Shown: positions 48,850 through 59,929 of the stretch, piece by piece | Layout: the number at the start of each line of letters is the position of its first letter | How positions within the stretch are numbered: position 1 is the first letter of the stretch | Assembly (NCBI GenBank): GCA_023653785.1 | Contig: JAMKCH010019908.1 | Location: forward strand, 33,044 to 97,043 | From: Ophioderma brevispina | Taxonomy: Eukaryota > Echinodermata > Ophiuroidea > Amphilepidida > Ophiodermatidae | Direction: 5' to 3' | Length of the DNA: 64,000 bases | Notes under the pieces: model-generated | What the model was told of the DNA's origin: nothing | The model's database searches: none | What the model saw: the letters and a program-made list of their open reading frames with translations, nothing else | Program-made: the position numbers and the translations under genes

Positions 48850-51600
48850 CAACAAGCCCACAAAGTGATTTTAGTAATAATATAGATTTGTGAAATGGGT
48901 CAAAGGTCACATAGGGCATTAGAGGTCAAAAGGGAACATGTGTCACATCATAGGTAATTCTGTGCATACCAGTAAAGTCCTGGACCAGTGGTTCCTAGTT
49001 TGTCATAGCATTTTAGTTGCAAAAGGGTTTTATTATGTCGATTGACAAATGGTTCAAAGGCCATATTAGGGTCATTAGAGGCCTATACTCTATGAATAAT
49101 CAATATGAGGACTTGGGTCAGTGGTTCTTTTGGGACTACGTTTTTTTTGGGTGAAGGGTAATCGGCAAATGTACACTACACAGTTAACATTCACACTCCA
49201 GGTTCCCCCGGCAATGCCTTACAATGACCTGTAATGCAGCAAGATCTAGCGATTCGTATACGAGCTTCTTTTACAGCAAACACATTGACAGTTGGTTGCA
49301 CACATAATAAGGGATATCAGAGGGGTCATGACATTCTTGTAGCAGAGCAAAAAAGTGTCGGGTCATTCAGTAGGGTTTTAAAAAACTATTCTCTATTCTT
49401 TTCGCATGTTTCAGGCCAGTTTGAGGGAATATCCTAGATCAAAAAAACAGAGGATTATTAATATTTGACAAAATTTCCCAGACTCTTGTTGAACGAGTTT
49501 TAGGATATTCCTAGTCGTCAAAATGTAAGGAATTTCTGGCAGGTGATTCAAAGATTTCCGCTGAGTATTGATGCTTACGGCCATTATTTCAACATTTTAG
49601 GATAGTAATCTTTGAGAAAAAAACTGTCATTTTGCTCAAAAAATGTTATAAAAAGTCTTCATTTTCCGGGCACATGCAGAATTAGCATGGAAAAAATGCA
49701 TTTTCAATGAGTCGAAACAAGCCTATAGCCTTGGTGGTGTTTTTAGATGGATTTCCAAATAACTGCAAACATTTGGAGGGCATCCTCTATATCCACTGAA
49801 TTATGTGTTAAAACATGACAAAAGTTGTCAGGGTCCCAAGGGGTTAAAAGGTAAAGTTGAATATGTTAGGCCAATCATTAGTGGAGCACCCGTCGACACA
49901 AAGTAATATCCATATCTAAAACCCGTCAAAAGTATAAAGGCACGTGTGTTGTCGTCTCAATCGCAATAGATATAGTATCACAGTGTATTCTGAAGTATGC
50001 CCACCACTGTCGCAAGTGAACTACCCCCTCTTGTTTATCATATTTATAGCATCGAATATTTAGATCTAGAAACCTAACTATAAGGCCTTAAAATTCAAGG
50101 ACACCCCTTATAATTCCAGAACTGCTGTCAACAGTTTTCAAGGTGCGTAAAACGGTCAACGTGGTTGTGGGTGGAAACATCGTGTTAGACTTGGAAGCTA
50201 TAGATGAGTGACATAATGTTTTACACATACAAGTTAGAACCGAGTCTAATGACTGTTGATTGGTGGGAAGACTATGCCCATTATAGTTACAGCATTCAAT
50301 AGGTTATCAAGCCCGAATGATGAGGCGAATTTTAAAAGCACTTAGCCCTGCAGGTGGCTCAATCATACTGCGGGCAGGGCTTTGTAGTTGCCCGCATTGA
50401 CCGTCACATGTCAAACTCATATGATATACAAGATGAACAGCCCGCGGGCTATGCATGATTGTTGCAAAAGCAATGTCCTTCGTATCAAAACACAGCCAAC
50501 AAGAACTTAATAATGACAACCAGATAAGGTTCGCAGCAACACGACAAAATATGTTTCAAAAACCTCCAAAAAATAACCAATAGACATAAACTTAAAATTA
50601 TAAACTTTGCCGTCGAAACCAAACAAACTCAAATTGTTCATCCTCCGATACCGGAAACATATGCATATCAGTATAACAACTTTCTTTTGTATCATCTAGA
50701 TTATAGTCGGGCAACCTTCATCAAGGGTTTGTTTACACTAAATCTAATCAAGTCAAATGAACTCGCACTTGTGTTTGATCTCAGTCCCTGGTAAGCCCCT
50801 TGGTAGATATGGTAAGACGATGACCGTTTCATTTTCGCCCGAAGACCCCCGGTCAGAACCGGTTAATAAGTACACACATAAAACCCATAGCATTCAGTAG
50901 AAAGACGACAAGAAGGAAAACAAATGGATGCCCCCGCAAAACTGACCAAAAGAACAAAAAGTTACCCAAAATGACTCCTACACGAAAATTTAAAAAATGC
51001 AAGCCCAACACGAGAACCCCCCAGTGTCTGACTAAACTAGGTTAGATTGTCGTCAGAAATTGAATATGAAAACGCCCGATTAGTAGCGCAAATAAGAGCC
51101 GACATATAAAACAACACCCCTGCTCTCGATCACTAAATAACCCAATCAAATTATGCATTGAGGGGTTAAAAAGTCATATGATGAGGCTGATTTTTAGTAC
51201 AGAGAATCGAAAGATTGCATGTTTTCAAAACGTTCACGCCTAGTGAGTGGTACTAGAAACTAAAATTGTACAGGTTTCCCACCAAATCCCTCAGAAATTA
51301 TACAAAAATGCGCACAACAAAAATATTTTCCATCAAATGGTTGTTACTATCCGACACATTATGATTATTTCAAATTTCATTTAAAGACACAAAATCATTT
51401 TCAAACATTTCTGACTCTTCATTTAAGGCAAGGGCCATATTCCGAACGCCAACACTGTCTGCACTCAATACGTCGTTGCTCACCTAGTTTATTTTAGTGG
51501 TGTGATTCCATATAGATACTTGTTTTTATAGGCTCTGTCTGGCATGCATCGCTATATGCAAACAAACCTGAATCTAGGGCAATTTGAATCATTCCAGTTC
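48850..51600. other. AT-rich DNA without a recognised feature
   Basis: Contains a short stretch of AGGTCA-type half-sites at its left edge (48,890-49,130). Otherwise no convincing exon, repeat family or RNA gene was seen. Confidence 0.5.
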
Positions 51601-51625
51601 AACAAAAGCAAGATGTTAAGGGTGA

Positions 51626-52950
51626 ATAAAGACACGATCAGTGATTCATCCGGATGAGAAAAATATTGTAAAATGCAGAAAATAGCTCAACGTGAAGATA
51701 TAATCTGCATTTGTTATTTAATGAGTATCAGAAGTGCTTTTGTTACAATCTAAAAATCGACAGAAAAGGAAGGAAAACGGCAATGTTCAAATTAAGATAT
51801 GACACTCCATTCAATTACGTGTTGTAGGAGTGTCCGTTTGGAGACTAATGGACTCTAAAAAATATCCGATTTTGTATTCTATTAGCTTGCTTCTGGCCCT
51901 ATCATTTGCATGTTAGGGTACCTGTTGACTTGTGACAACATGCAAAAATACCGTTTCCGAATGTGAAGTCAACGAGGGAACAATACCTACCAAGAAAGTT
52001 TTTGGCTCATTTCATTATTTTAATTAAGCAGTTATGGCATGGTTGTTTTGCATTCGTCTCAGTTAAAGGTGCCGTGCCAATGGCGACGTTTTGTTCTGTG
52101 CGGGACACACATAGCAACGGCCTATAGGGCAGTAGTCATCGTTCTGTATATGGTAGCAACGGGTTTGTGGCCAATACAACCTTGCTTGCTACAGTATTAG
52201 TCTCATGACAAAGCACTTTTTTGTCGCTTTTATTGGATTATCATTTCGCTTCTCACCTGCAGCCTTCGAAAGGAGAGGATCAAAATTTCTTTGCCCACCC
52301 ACCTCTCCCAAATAGTGCTAGTCGAGAGTTGGTAATTTAGTATCTCGATGGGAGGAATTTGGAGTGTGCGAGTGTGATTTGTAAAATAAATTAATAAGTT
52401 TTCATATTAGCATTATGTATAAATGAAGCTGAAACATTAAATAATATTATATTCTTATATATTTTGATTTAGAAGCTCAACTTCAGATATTCTAATTTCA
52501 CAGTACTGTAACATTTAATTTTAATCAGTTAACTTTCAAGGCACTTCCCTTGGGAGAGCTCACGTACCTCGTGTGAGTCCCAGCTGGCTACAATAACATT
52601 TTAGTTTATCTGATAACTCCACAAAACTCTCACAGGACCTTCCCCTGTGCGGAGGCTTACAAACCTTTTGTGAGTCCAAGCTGGCTACAAACAAATATTC
52701 ATAATATAATAATGTATATTTAGCGATGTGTAAGGCTTCAGCTTTAGCTTATTCGGGCTTATTATGAAATATATGATATTCAGTACATGTACTAGATTTT
52801 TAATATGTGCAATAAATTTTTGATCCTTGATGGCGTTACAACTGCAATTAAAAAGTTGTGCTGCATGTTTATTTCTTGTGTAAGGGTAATTCTGATTTTT
52901 GATGAATTTTGTCAATTTCTGATTTAGCAATCAACTGATAGTGCCTTTAG
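51626..52950. mobile_element. TTAA-type MITE, family 1, split by ~0.9 kb
   Basis: The left part (to about 51,950) matches family 1 from TAAAGACACGATCAGTGATT through GGCAATGTTCAAAT and TCTGGCCCTATCATTTG. The right part (about 52,865-52,950) matches the other end, finishing AACTGATAGTGCCTTTAG. The intervening ~0.9 kb is foreign to the family. Confidence 0.65.
52530..52693 (+). repeat. Imperfect tandem dimer
   Basis: Two units of about 60-115 bp, each ending GTGAGTCC(C/A)AGCTGGCTACAA, preceded by CTTCCC and a variable core. It lies inside the foreign insert of the split family 1 MITE. Confidence 0.65.
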
Positions 52951-53859
52951 CTGGCCCACAGGTAGGTTTTTAATGACGCCAAGCATATTTTATCTGAAAT
53001 ACTCCGATAGTGAAATATTTTCAACATTTTATTCATATATTCAATATCTCATTAATTTCATAGCGTATATCACACACACATCCGGTTTACCTAAATCCCA
53101 ATCTATCACTCAGGTCCTATACTTTTGCCCCCATTCACCTTGTTCTGACTTGATTCTCTCTTGCGTGTGTTCTTGTTTATTTCGACCACTGAGATGTGTG
53201 TACAATCAAGATTGGCACACAGCGAAACCATCTCCTCGGGCACAAGCCTGAGACCTGGCTTTTCCTGTTCCAGGGGTGGCAGTCAAACCAGAACCTGTGA
53301 CAAATGCTTTAATTGCACTCTGTCAATACTAATTCGCACTAATTCGCACCTGTACTAAGAGAAATAATTGAGTTAAACCATTCACGTATCAGTCCATATT
53401 TGTCACACAGGGAAATCCAAAAGATTGGTTTCTGGTCCCTCAATCTTTGGCAGCCTAATAATATGCAACAGCACTGTGATCTTGATGAAAGGCAACTTGA
53501 TAAAAGCCTGTGTATTAGTAATTATTATTTGTCTGTTATTTTGCCGCCATTTTATTTTTTTTTTAAATGTTGCATTTCTATGTTATACTAATCTTACCTG
53601 CCTATTCGGTCCGGTCGTATCTGTAAGAATTTGCATTTGTATTTTCGTTCCGTAAACGGACAATAATTAGGGCCTACAGCACAGTGGCCTATGGGACTGT
53701 GGAAAACAAGCATTTGCTCATAAACACAAAAATCGCAAGATCGGAATCAACTTCAATTTTTGTGAATAACCCCGTTCTCAAGGATATTAGTAAACCATGA
53801 ATAAAACAGGGGCTGGGATCACAAAAGCACCTTTAAATATAACCTCAGCTGACTATAAT

Positions 53860-54208
53860 TTAAAGGTACATTTTGTGATCCTCAGCACCTATATTTTTTA
53901 TTGACAGTTCATAGCATCCCGAGGAGGAGAAAAAAGGCCATTTTCAAATTTCAGTGTTTGACGGTTTTGACATTGGAGGTTTTAATGAGTTGAATGTTTG
54001 TTATCACAGTGCCCCATAGGCCACCAATGTGTTGTAATTTCTGTCTGTTTCTAGACAGAAAATACAAAAATATTAATTGTCTGTCTGAAGTAGATCAAAT
54101 TTGCACATAAGATTAGGCACACATTACTATACTTAGGCAATGGTTTAGTATGATATAAAAATCTAACTTTTTACGTAGTAAGTCGGGGATCACCAAGTGC
54201 CCCTTTAA
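53860..54208. mobile_element. TTAA-type MITE, family 5
   Basis: Ends TTAAAGGTACATTTTGTGAT and GATCACCAAGTGCCCCTTTAA. A half copy in the opposite orientation lies immediately to the left (about 53,680-53,838, ending ATCACAAAAGCACCTTTAA). Confidence 0.78.
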
Positions 54209-54209
54209 T

Positions 54210-55140
54210 ATTAACAGGTAATCTCTTTTGGCGTAATTATATTGTACCTTTGGCACATACTCTAAAATATGTGCTGTATTCCATCAAAGGAAATAAAGAA
54301 CATGATGTGCAAGGATATTGTTTCCTCTTTTTTAAAGCTTTTGATAGTTCCTTAAATTGCATAGTCCAGTTAAAGGTGTCACTATCCAATTGCCGACCTT
54401 TGATTGATGATACCTACCAATTTTGAATGAAAACAGTTTATCATTCCTATCAAAAGTCATCAGCAAATTTAATTTATACCTGGGGCAGTTTAGTCTGGGA
54501 TACTCAAACTTTTCATACATGTAGCGGTGCATTGCCCATGTAAACATGGGTCTTCTGACAAAGGCAAGTGAAGAATGTAAAACAATGTTATATACTTCTC
54601 ATTAAAATGAGTAACATGTAAACTCGGTCTAATATACACAACTAATTAACGTCTGATAAAATATCAACAGACGGTCAGTAGCTGCTCAAACGATGCCAAT
54701 TAAGAGTAATGTTTAGAAACCTCAGCACTAAGTACTGGCATAACACTACATGGTGTGAGAGGGCAGACTGAATCTGGTGTGGTCGCATCCCCCAAAATTC
54801 CACTAAAAGTGGCAACAAAAAGGTCCAAAATTTAGAAAAAAATTGACAATGTCAGTCCACTTTTTTGGAGATAAAATGTTCAAAAAAGTCCACATAAGGA
54901 CCTTTTAGGGGTTGAGGTGCCACTTTTATTACCAATAAAAGGTCCACTTTTTTTAAGTCTGCACCCCCCAAAATAATCCTGCGTACGGCCCTGTCCCTGT
55001 AATTGATGAATGCAAGACCCAATTTGTACAACTGGAGTGTTGTAGTTGCATTTTGACATGAGGGAAACAGTATTAGCATGTAACATTAAGGTTTAGAAGA
55101 TTATGATTTCTAACAACCATCTCTTCGACTTAATGCCCCC
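54210..55140. other. AT-rich DNA with a repeat fragment
   Basis: At about 54,770-54,995 there are paired words (AAAGGTCCA...TGGACCTTTT-like, CCCCCCAAAATAATCCTGCG) suggesting a worn transposon. Nothing coding seen. Confidence 0.45.
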
Positions 55141-55151
55141 CCTGATGGTAG

Positions 55152-55353
55152 GTGATTTGCCATCCTGAACCAACACAAGGCAATGGTGTAGTTCGTCTTG
55201 AATGGGCAGACATATTAAGTAAAAAGGCTCAACTTCACATCAACTTCCCCATGCAATATTTCCACCCACAACCATCTGTACTTAATGCGTCCCTTATTGA
55301 AGCTGTGTGTACTGAACCACTTCAATCCAAGGCCTCTGGGCTGTTTCCCGGTT
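55152..55353 (+). CDS. Candidate plus-strand exon or ORF
   Basis: Open for about 67 codons: ICHPEPTQGNGVVRLEWADI, LSKKAQLHINFPMQYFHPQP, SVLNASLIEAV and so on to TAA. Composition is protein-like. A TAG precedes it as a possible acceptor; no good donor is visible. It may belong with the candidate at 55.73 kb. Family not recognised. Confidence 0.3.
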
Positions 55354-55732
55354 AATTTTTAGAATGGGCACGAACAACGACGCTTATTTTTGCTGATACC
55401 AATAATACAAACGAGCGCGTGGGCGGACGCTGTTTTTGCAATTCACGCCTACCAAGGTCAAAGTGTGCATTTTGCTAAAAAATAGAACTGCTCACTACTA
55501 CTGACTTGTGTTAAAAAATGTCACACTCACCATAGCAACTACGAACATACTATAGCCCACTCTATTTTGGAAGCCATTTTGAAAATCTGCAAAACAACTG
55601 TGCCCGGTCTTTCGACGATAAACTTTCTGCACCAACCACAATCCGACACTGTTTTCTGGATGAAAAGGGATTATTTTTATAACGGAGGGTCGCCGGCAAA
55701 ATAAACGAGACAGTGCTTTTTTCCATCTGTAG

Positions 55733-55835
55733 GGTTTATGTTGAGGGCTTGGGTGCTGAATCTAGAGGGCCGGACGACCTTAGCCTTTTATTACTCGATC
55801 TCAATGCTTCGCAAAGTTCCTTCTTACCAATCCAG
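55733..55835 (+). CDS. Candidate plus-strand exon
   Basis: One base then 34 codons: VYVEGLGAESRGPDDLSLLL and LDLNASQSSFLPIQ. It is bounded by a good acceptor (pyrimidine-rich, ATCTGTAG) and donor (CAG before GTGGGC) and ends in phase 0. It lies directly against the minus-strand candidate exon at 55.85 kb, so one of the two may be spurious or two genes converge here. Family not recognised. Confidence 0.35.
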
Positions 55836-55846
55836 GTGGGCACTCA

Positions 55847-56056
55847 TCAAATATCACAGGGCCATGATTCCAACTCTACTAGGTGGTCCCCCTCTGTAAT
55901 GCCTTGAGTAGAATCGCAGCCTGTCACACACACATTGGTCTTCAGCACATCTAGCAGTGGAATCTTCATTGTGTCCCCTTTCAGGCCAGTGATAAGAAAG
56001 TGGCGTTTGGGGCGCAGGCGTTGCTCCAACCTTTCACTTGCTGTTTTACGAATTCC
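55847..56056 (-). CDS. Candidate exon, unidentified gene
   Basis: Begins GIRKTASERLEQRLRPKRHF, LITGLKGDTMKIPLLDVLKT, NVCVTGCDSTQGITEGDHLV and runs to a TGA. The acceptor is CTTTTAG, in phase with the donor at 56,753. A strong GTAAGAAGG donor lies 19 bp past the stop; using it would require a one-base frame shift that opens GPVIFDECPPGL. So the exon either ends the protein here or carries an indel like those in CPSF1. Family not recognised. Confidence 0.45.
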   Translation of the reverse strand, partial: GIRKTASERLEQRLRPKRHFLITGLKGDTMKIPLLDVLKTNVCVTGCDSTQGITEGDHLVELESWPCDI

Positions 56057-56752
56057 CTAAAAGTGCACAATTTTTTTGAAATGCATAGAATGATATCTAT
56101 TTTTTTACATAAACCCCAGTGTATAAAAGTTGTTGTTTTTTGCAGTGGCTTATATTGTAACTTTGGCACCTGGTAATGCAATATAGTCATGCAGATATCT
56201 AGATTCTAGAAGTCTAGATTTAAACAATGCTCGCAATTTTTGATGAACTTGAGTTTTTGGATTATTTTATTTTAAATTGGTGGATTTTATACCTTTTAAG
56301 TTGTTAACCGAGAACATTTTTTTAAATAGAGGCAAGTTATTTTGTGCAAAATGTTGGGACAGTTATCATTTACAAAATATTTGGCAATTTTAAGGTAAGT
56401 GTCCCCCAAAATTAAGAATACACAAACAAATATAATTACTGACAGCTGAGCGTCTCCATCAGAGTAGGCCCATTTTATTTGCCAACACACTTCTTTACAA
56501 TCACTATTAATTAACCCAATTATATATCCCATAATTCAGTGTAAAAGAAATGGTGATTCACCTTAAACTTTTGGCTGAATACTTTAATTTTTCAAATGAT
56601 AATTCAAAATTCTACTTTGTACAAATTATAACCCCTGTGTCAGTGCCAATCTTAGATGTTTGAAGGAAAGAATTAAAATACATATGTCCAAATTTAAAAT
56701 GTAAATCATTTATTGCTGTTGGTTGTTCATGTGATCTTGCAGTGATACTTAC

Positions 56753-56849
56753 AGTAGAACCATGAAGATTACTTTTACAATTGGCTGGATCGTCAGCATC
56801 ATTGACAACATTTCTCATGAATGCTTGGCAAGCTTTACTACATTCTTGC
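56753..56849 (-). CDS. Candidate cysteine-containing exon, unidentified gene
   Basis: One base, then QECSKACQAFMRNVVNDADD and PANCKSNLHGST, ending in phase 0 at a good GTAAGT donor. The acceptor CAG is present, but its pyrimidine tract is poor. The next exon at 56.0 kb begins in phase 0. The C-x3-C spacing recalls cysteine-knot repeats such as those of RECK, but the match is too weak to name. Confidence 0.45.
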
Positions 56850-58296
56850 CTGCCCCATTAGGCTCATGATTGATCATTGTGTTGCGTTGCGACCCTCTAT
56901 GGCAGGTAATGCCACCTCAAGCTGGTCTTCATACAACTCCTATGGGTAATCATTTGAGCTGAAGCCCCAGGTAGGGTATGTTTTCTGTTTTTCATACCTA
57001 TAGCATAAAACAAACAAGAATAGATTTATAATTTAAAATTCTTGTTATTTTCTGATGGAAATTAGGTAACAAGTGTCATTTGAACTAGATGTGTATATCC
57101 TTCAGTTTTTATGGTAACATCTCAGCAGTTAATGCTTTGCCTTTTTTGGGCAGATTTTCTTGCACTACATGAGGACAACATACCTTCTTCCTCTTGTTCT
57201 TTTTTCTCTCAAAATTCCTGCGTCTTCAAGTTTTGCTTTTGGTTCGTTCCTGTGTATCTGGAAGTATTCAAAGAATCATGCATCATGTACATCTTTTCCT
57301 GTTTGAACAAATTACTAAGCATTTAGGGGTTGATTGGATTGTTTTTTTTTTTTCTTTTGTGGAAAAATCATGAATTTGGCAAAAGCCATGAAAAAGTGTA
57401 TATTTACCTTAAAATGCTTGGAATCGGGCTGAAATTCTGAAATTAACTAGAATTTTGAGGTTCTTGGCTTTCACACGTCTATAATTCAAAGAATATAAGC
57501 AGTTGGTCACCCAGCTATCTTGATCCTCACATGACCTTTGGACCCTCATCATACAAGAAGGCAGTCCCATATTGCACCTAAAAACACAATTTGAACTTCA
57601 ATTTTTCAATGTAGGTCAATTTGACATTTTATAGCCTATTTTTCAACTTGACCTCACCGGACCTTTGACCTTGGCCAATGAAAAACAAAAAAAAAACCTT
57701 TGCCTAATCAACATATGAAGAATCCCATGTGCACCGATGACCCAAGTTTGGTTTCCATTGACACTTCAACGTTTCAAATGATTCAATTTTTAAAAACTTA
57801 CATTAAAAAAAAACTTCTAACAATTTAGTGAAAACACATACCACACAGTCAAACGCCAACAACTGCCCAAGTGGTCCTGCCAGCTATAGCTGGCGACTCA
57901 CAAAATCTTTAAGAATCACAACACCCCCCTTCTTTATTGAACTTGGCTGAGACTTGAGAGCACATTCAACCTATAATGAAGGACGCGTTTTGTAATTATA
58001 AATGGTGACAGCTAGAGTAAGGTGCTTGGTTATTTCCCTGTCCCTTCCGTGTTTTATTGACTAAATATTCTTGTCTTGTTGTGTTTAATTGTAACATTTT
58101 CTTTCAGGAATTGACCCCAGTCTGGTCTTATTGGCTTTTGGTGGTCAACTCCTCTATAAAGTGGGTTCCTGTTAAGGTCTTCTGTTCTGTTAATATGAAT
58201 TTGATGGAAACGATAAAGTTAAAATTGGAGATGAAGTTCAATTGTACTGCTTATCACCCCTGGGCCTGTAAATACCTGTTTGATCAAATGGTGATC

Positions 58297-58482
58297 TTAA
58301 ACCCTCCTTCTCCTCATCCAACTGTTGATATTCATTGATAAATCAGCTTCATCAGGTGCAGCTCCTTCATTGTGGATCACACTCATCTCCTGAGGATTCA
58401 TAGGCATCCTGGTGACTCTGAACATCTTCCATCTCCTTCTCTCCACTTCATCTTTATCTTTTGCATCTGGAGTGAGACTTTT
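58297..58482 (-). CDS. Low-confidence exon-like open stretch
   Basis: Open for 61 codons in the minus strand: KSLTPDAKDKDEVERRRWKM, FRVTRMPMNPQEMSVIHNEG, AAPDEADLSMNINS and onward to a stop. Charged and protein-like, with no methionine start, so it would need an upstream acceptor (only a weak ACTAG is seen). It lies between other candidate exons on the same strand. Splice edges are undefined. Confidence 0.25.
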   Translation of the reverse strand, partial: KSLTPDAKDKDEVERRRWKMFRVTRMPMNPQEMSVIHNEGAAPDEADLSMNINSWMRRRRV

Positions 58483-59325
58483 CTAGTTTCTTACAGAGAC
58501 TTCCTGATGGATCTGTAGTACAAATCCATGGGAAGCAAATATGAGAGAATGAATTTTGCATAATATAAACCTTAAGCAGATGAGAACCCAGTTGGTTTTA
58601 GAGATATGTAGGATGCAGTTTGCATTTTTAATTCCTTCACTATACAATGTTTTTAAAGTCAAATACCCCATATGGCACATGCCGTTAACTTTTCTTGTTC
58701 TTTACATTTTGGTAGTTGCGTTTTATTTATCCCTCATCTATGATACACTCTGTCTGATTGGCTCATTAACATGAACACAACATGAGATAGTCCTCTGAAT
58801 GACCATCAAAAATAGTTGCTCCCTAATCTCAATCAAACTATCCATCACCATTTCTTTATAAGAGATCTCTGATTTGTTTATACATGAAATTACATTTTAA
58901 GTAACCAATCAAACTGATGCTTAGATGGCAACAGAAGGCAGGTAGTGCCCCAGATAGCCTCGAACTATAAAACAACAACCCACAAACCATTATTAAGCTG
59001 TGAGAGTATATGCATCTTAAAATATGTGACGTTTATAATAAAATGTGGGATCCTCTCTGTATGGCAAAATTTCAAGCTTTTTTTCCACTTTGTCCTATAA
59101 AAGCTTTACATCCCCCCAAAACATATCCTGCATATGATAAAGGCTTGATAGCCATTCTGTCAATGAAATAAGGTACGTTGTTGATGTAACTCCAACTCTT
59201 AAAAATATAAACGTAAGCTAAATTGTGATCAATTTATTGGTTTACATCCTTTGTGGTGCATTATCCGTCAGAATTCAATTTCCATTGTAGGGACCCTACA
59301 TTACCCTCTTTGGCCTTTTAATTAC

Positions 59326-59427
59326 CTGCTTGTAGGACCCCTTCTTCACGTCTTATCTGCCCACTGGCCATGATTAGCGTGACGCAGCCGCCCATAACAG
59401 TCCACAAACCAAGAGTCTCCTGCACAC
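59326..59427 (-). CDS. Candidate exon of the same unidentified gene
   Basis: After two bases that complete a glycine codon: VQETLGLWTVMGGCVTLIMA then SGQIRREEGVLQA plus one base. The acceptor is TTCCAG and the donor GTAATT. Phase fits the donor at 62,081 exactly. The amino-acid composition looks like a folded protein. Family not recognised. Confidence 0.55.
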
Positions 59428-59548
59428 CTGGAAGTTTTCAAGAATCAAAATGCAATGCTCCTATAGTGTCTCCCCTTGTTTCACAGCTAGCACGTATCTT
59501 TCTCTGTCAGTCTACATAGAGTCGTAGTTGGGGGAACAATTCATCAGG

Positions 59549-59679
59549 TTAATATCCATCAAAACATTCTGGCGAGTATAACTCAATCAATTTTCGGAAA
59601 ATTGCTCCGTTTTCTTCACTCTCTGATGACGATGTCAGTCCTTGTATATCTTCAGCTAGTATTTCACATGTTCTATCCT
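59549..59679 (-). CDS. Candidate alternative terminal exon
   Basis: After two bases: DRTCEILAEDIQGLTSSSES, EENGAIFRKLIELYSPECFD, GY and a TAA stop. The acceptor is CAAACAG. Its phase also fits the donor at 62,081, so it could be an alternative last exon that competes with the exon at 59.4 kb. A minus-strand AATAAA lies about 310 bp downstream (59,233-59,238), suitable for polyadenylation. It could equally be the last exon of a separate gene. Family not recognised. Confidence 0.4.
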
Positions 59680-59860
59680 CTGTTTGTTATAAATAAAAAC
59701 ATATATTGTTCTCAACACCAATAAATAAAATATTCAGTGAGGTTTTCTTCTTAGCTACATACAATTTTTGGGATTTTACATGCCAGATATTCTTTGAAGT
59801 CACAATCTTTTTTATTGGCGTTTTATTGTTCTTGGGGGTGTAGGGTGACTTGTGGCCAGT

Positions 59861-59910
59861 GGCGTAACCATCTTGTGGGGGGTTGTCCCAGACTGCCCCT
59901 GGACAACTAA
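59861..59910 (+). mobile_element. Transposon end fragment (CAGTGGCGTAACC)
   Basis: CCAGTGGCGTAACCATCTTG followed by a G run and CCCAGACTGCCCCTGG resembles the ends of widespread hAT-type elements. The opposite end was not identified. Confidence 0.4.
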
Positions 59911-59929
59911 AAATGGGCAGAGAACTGAA

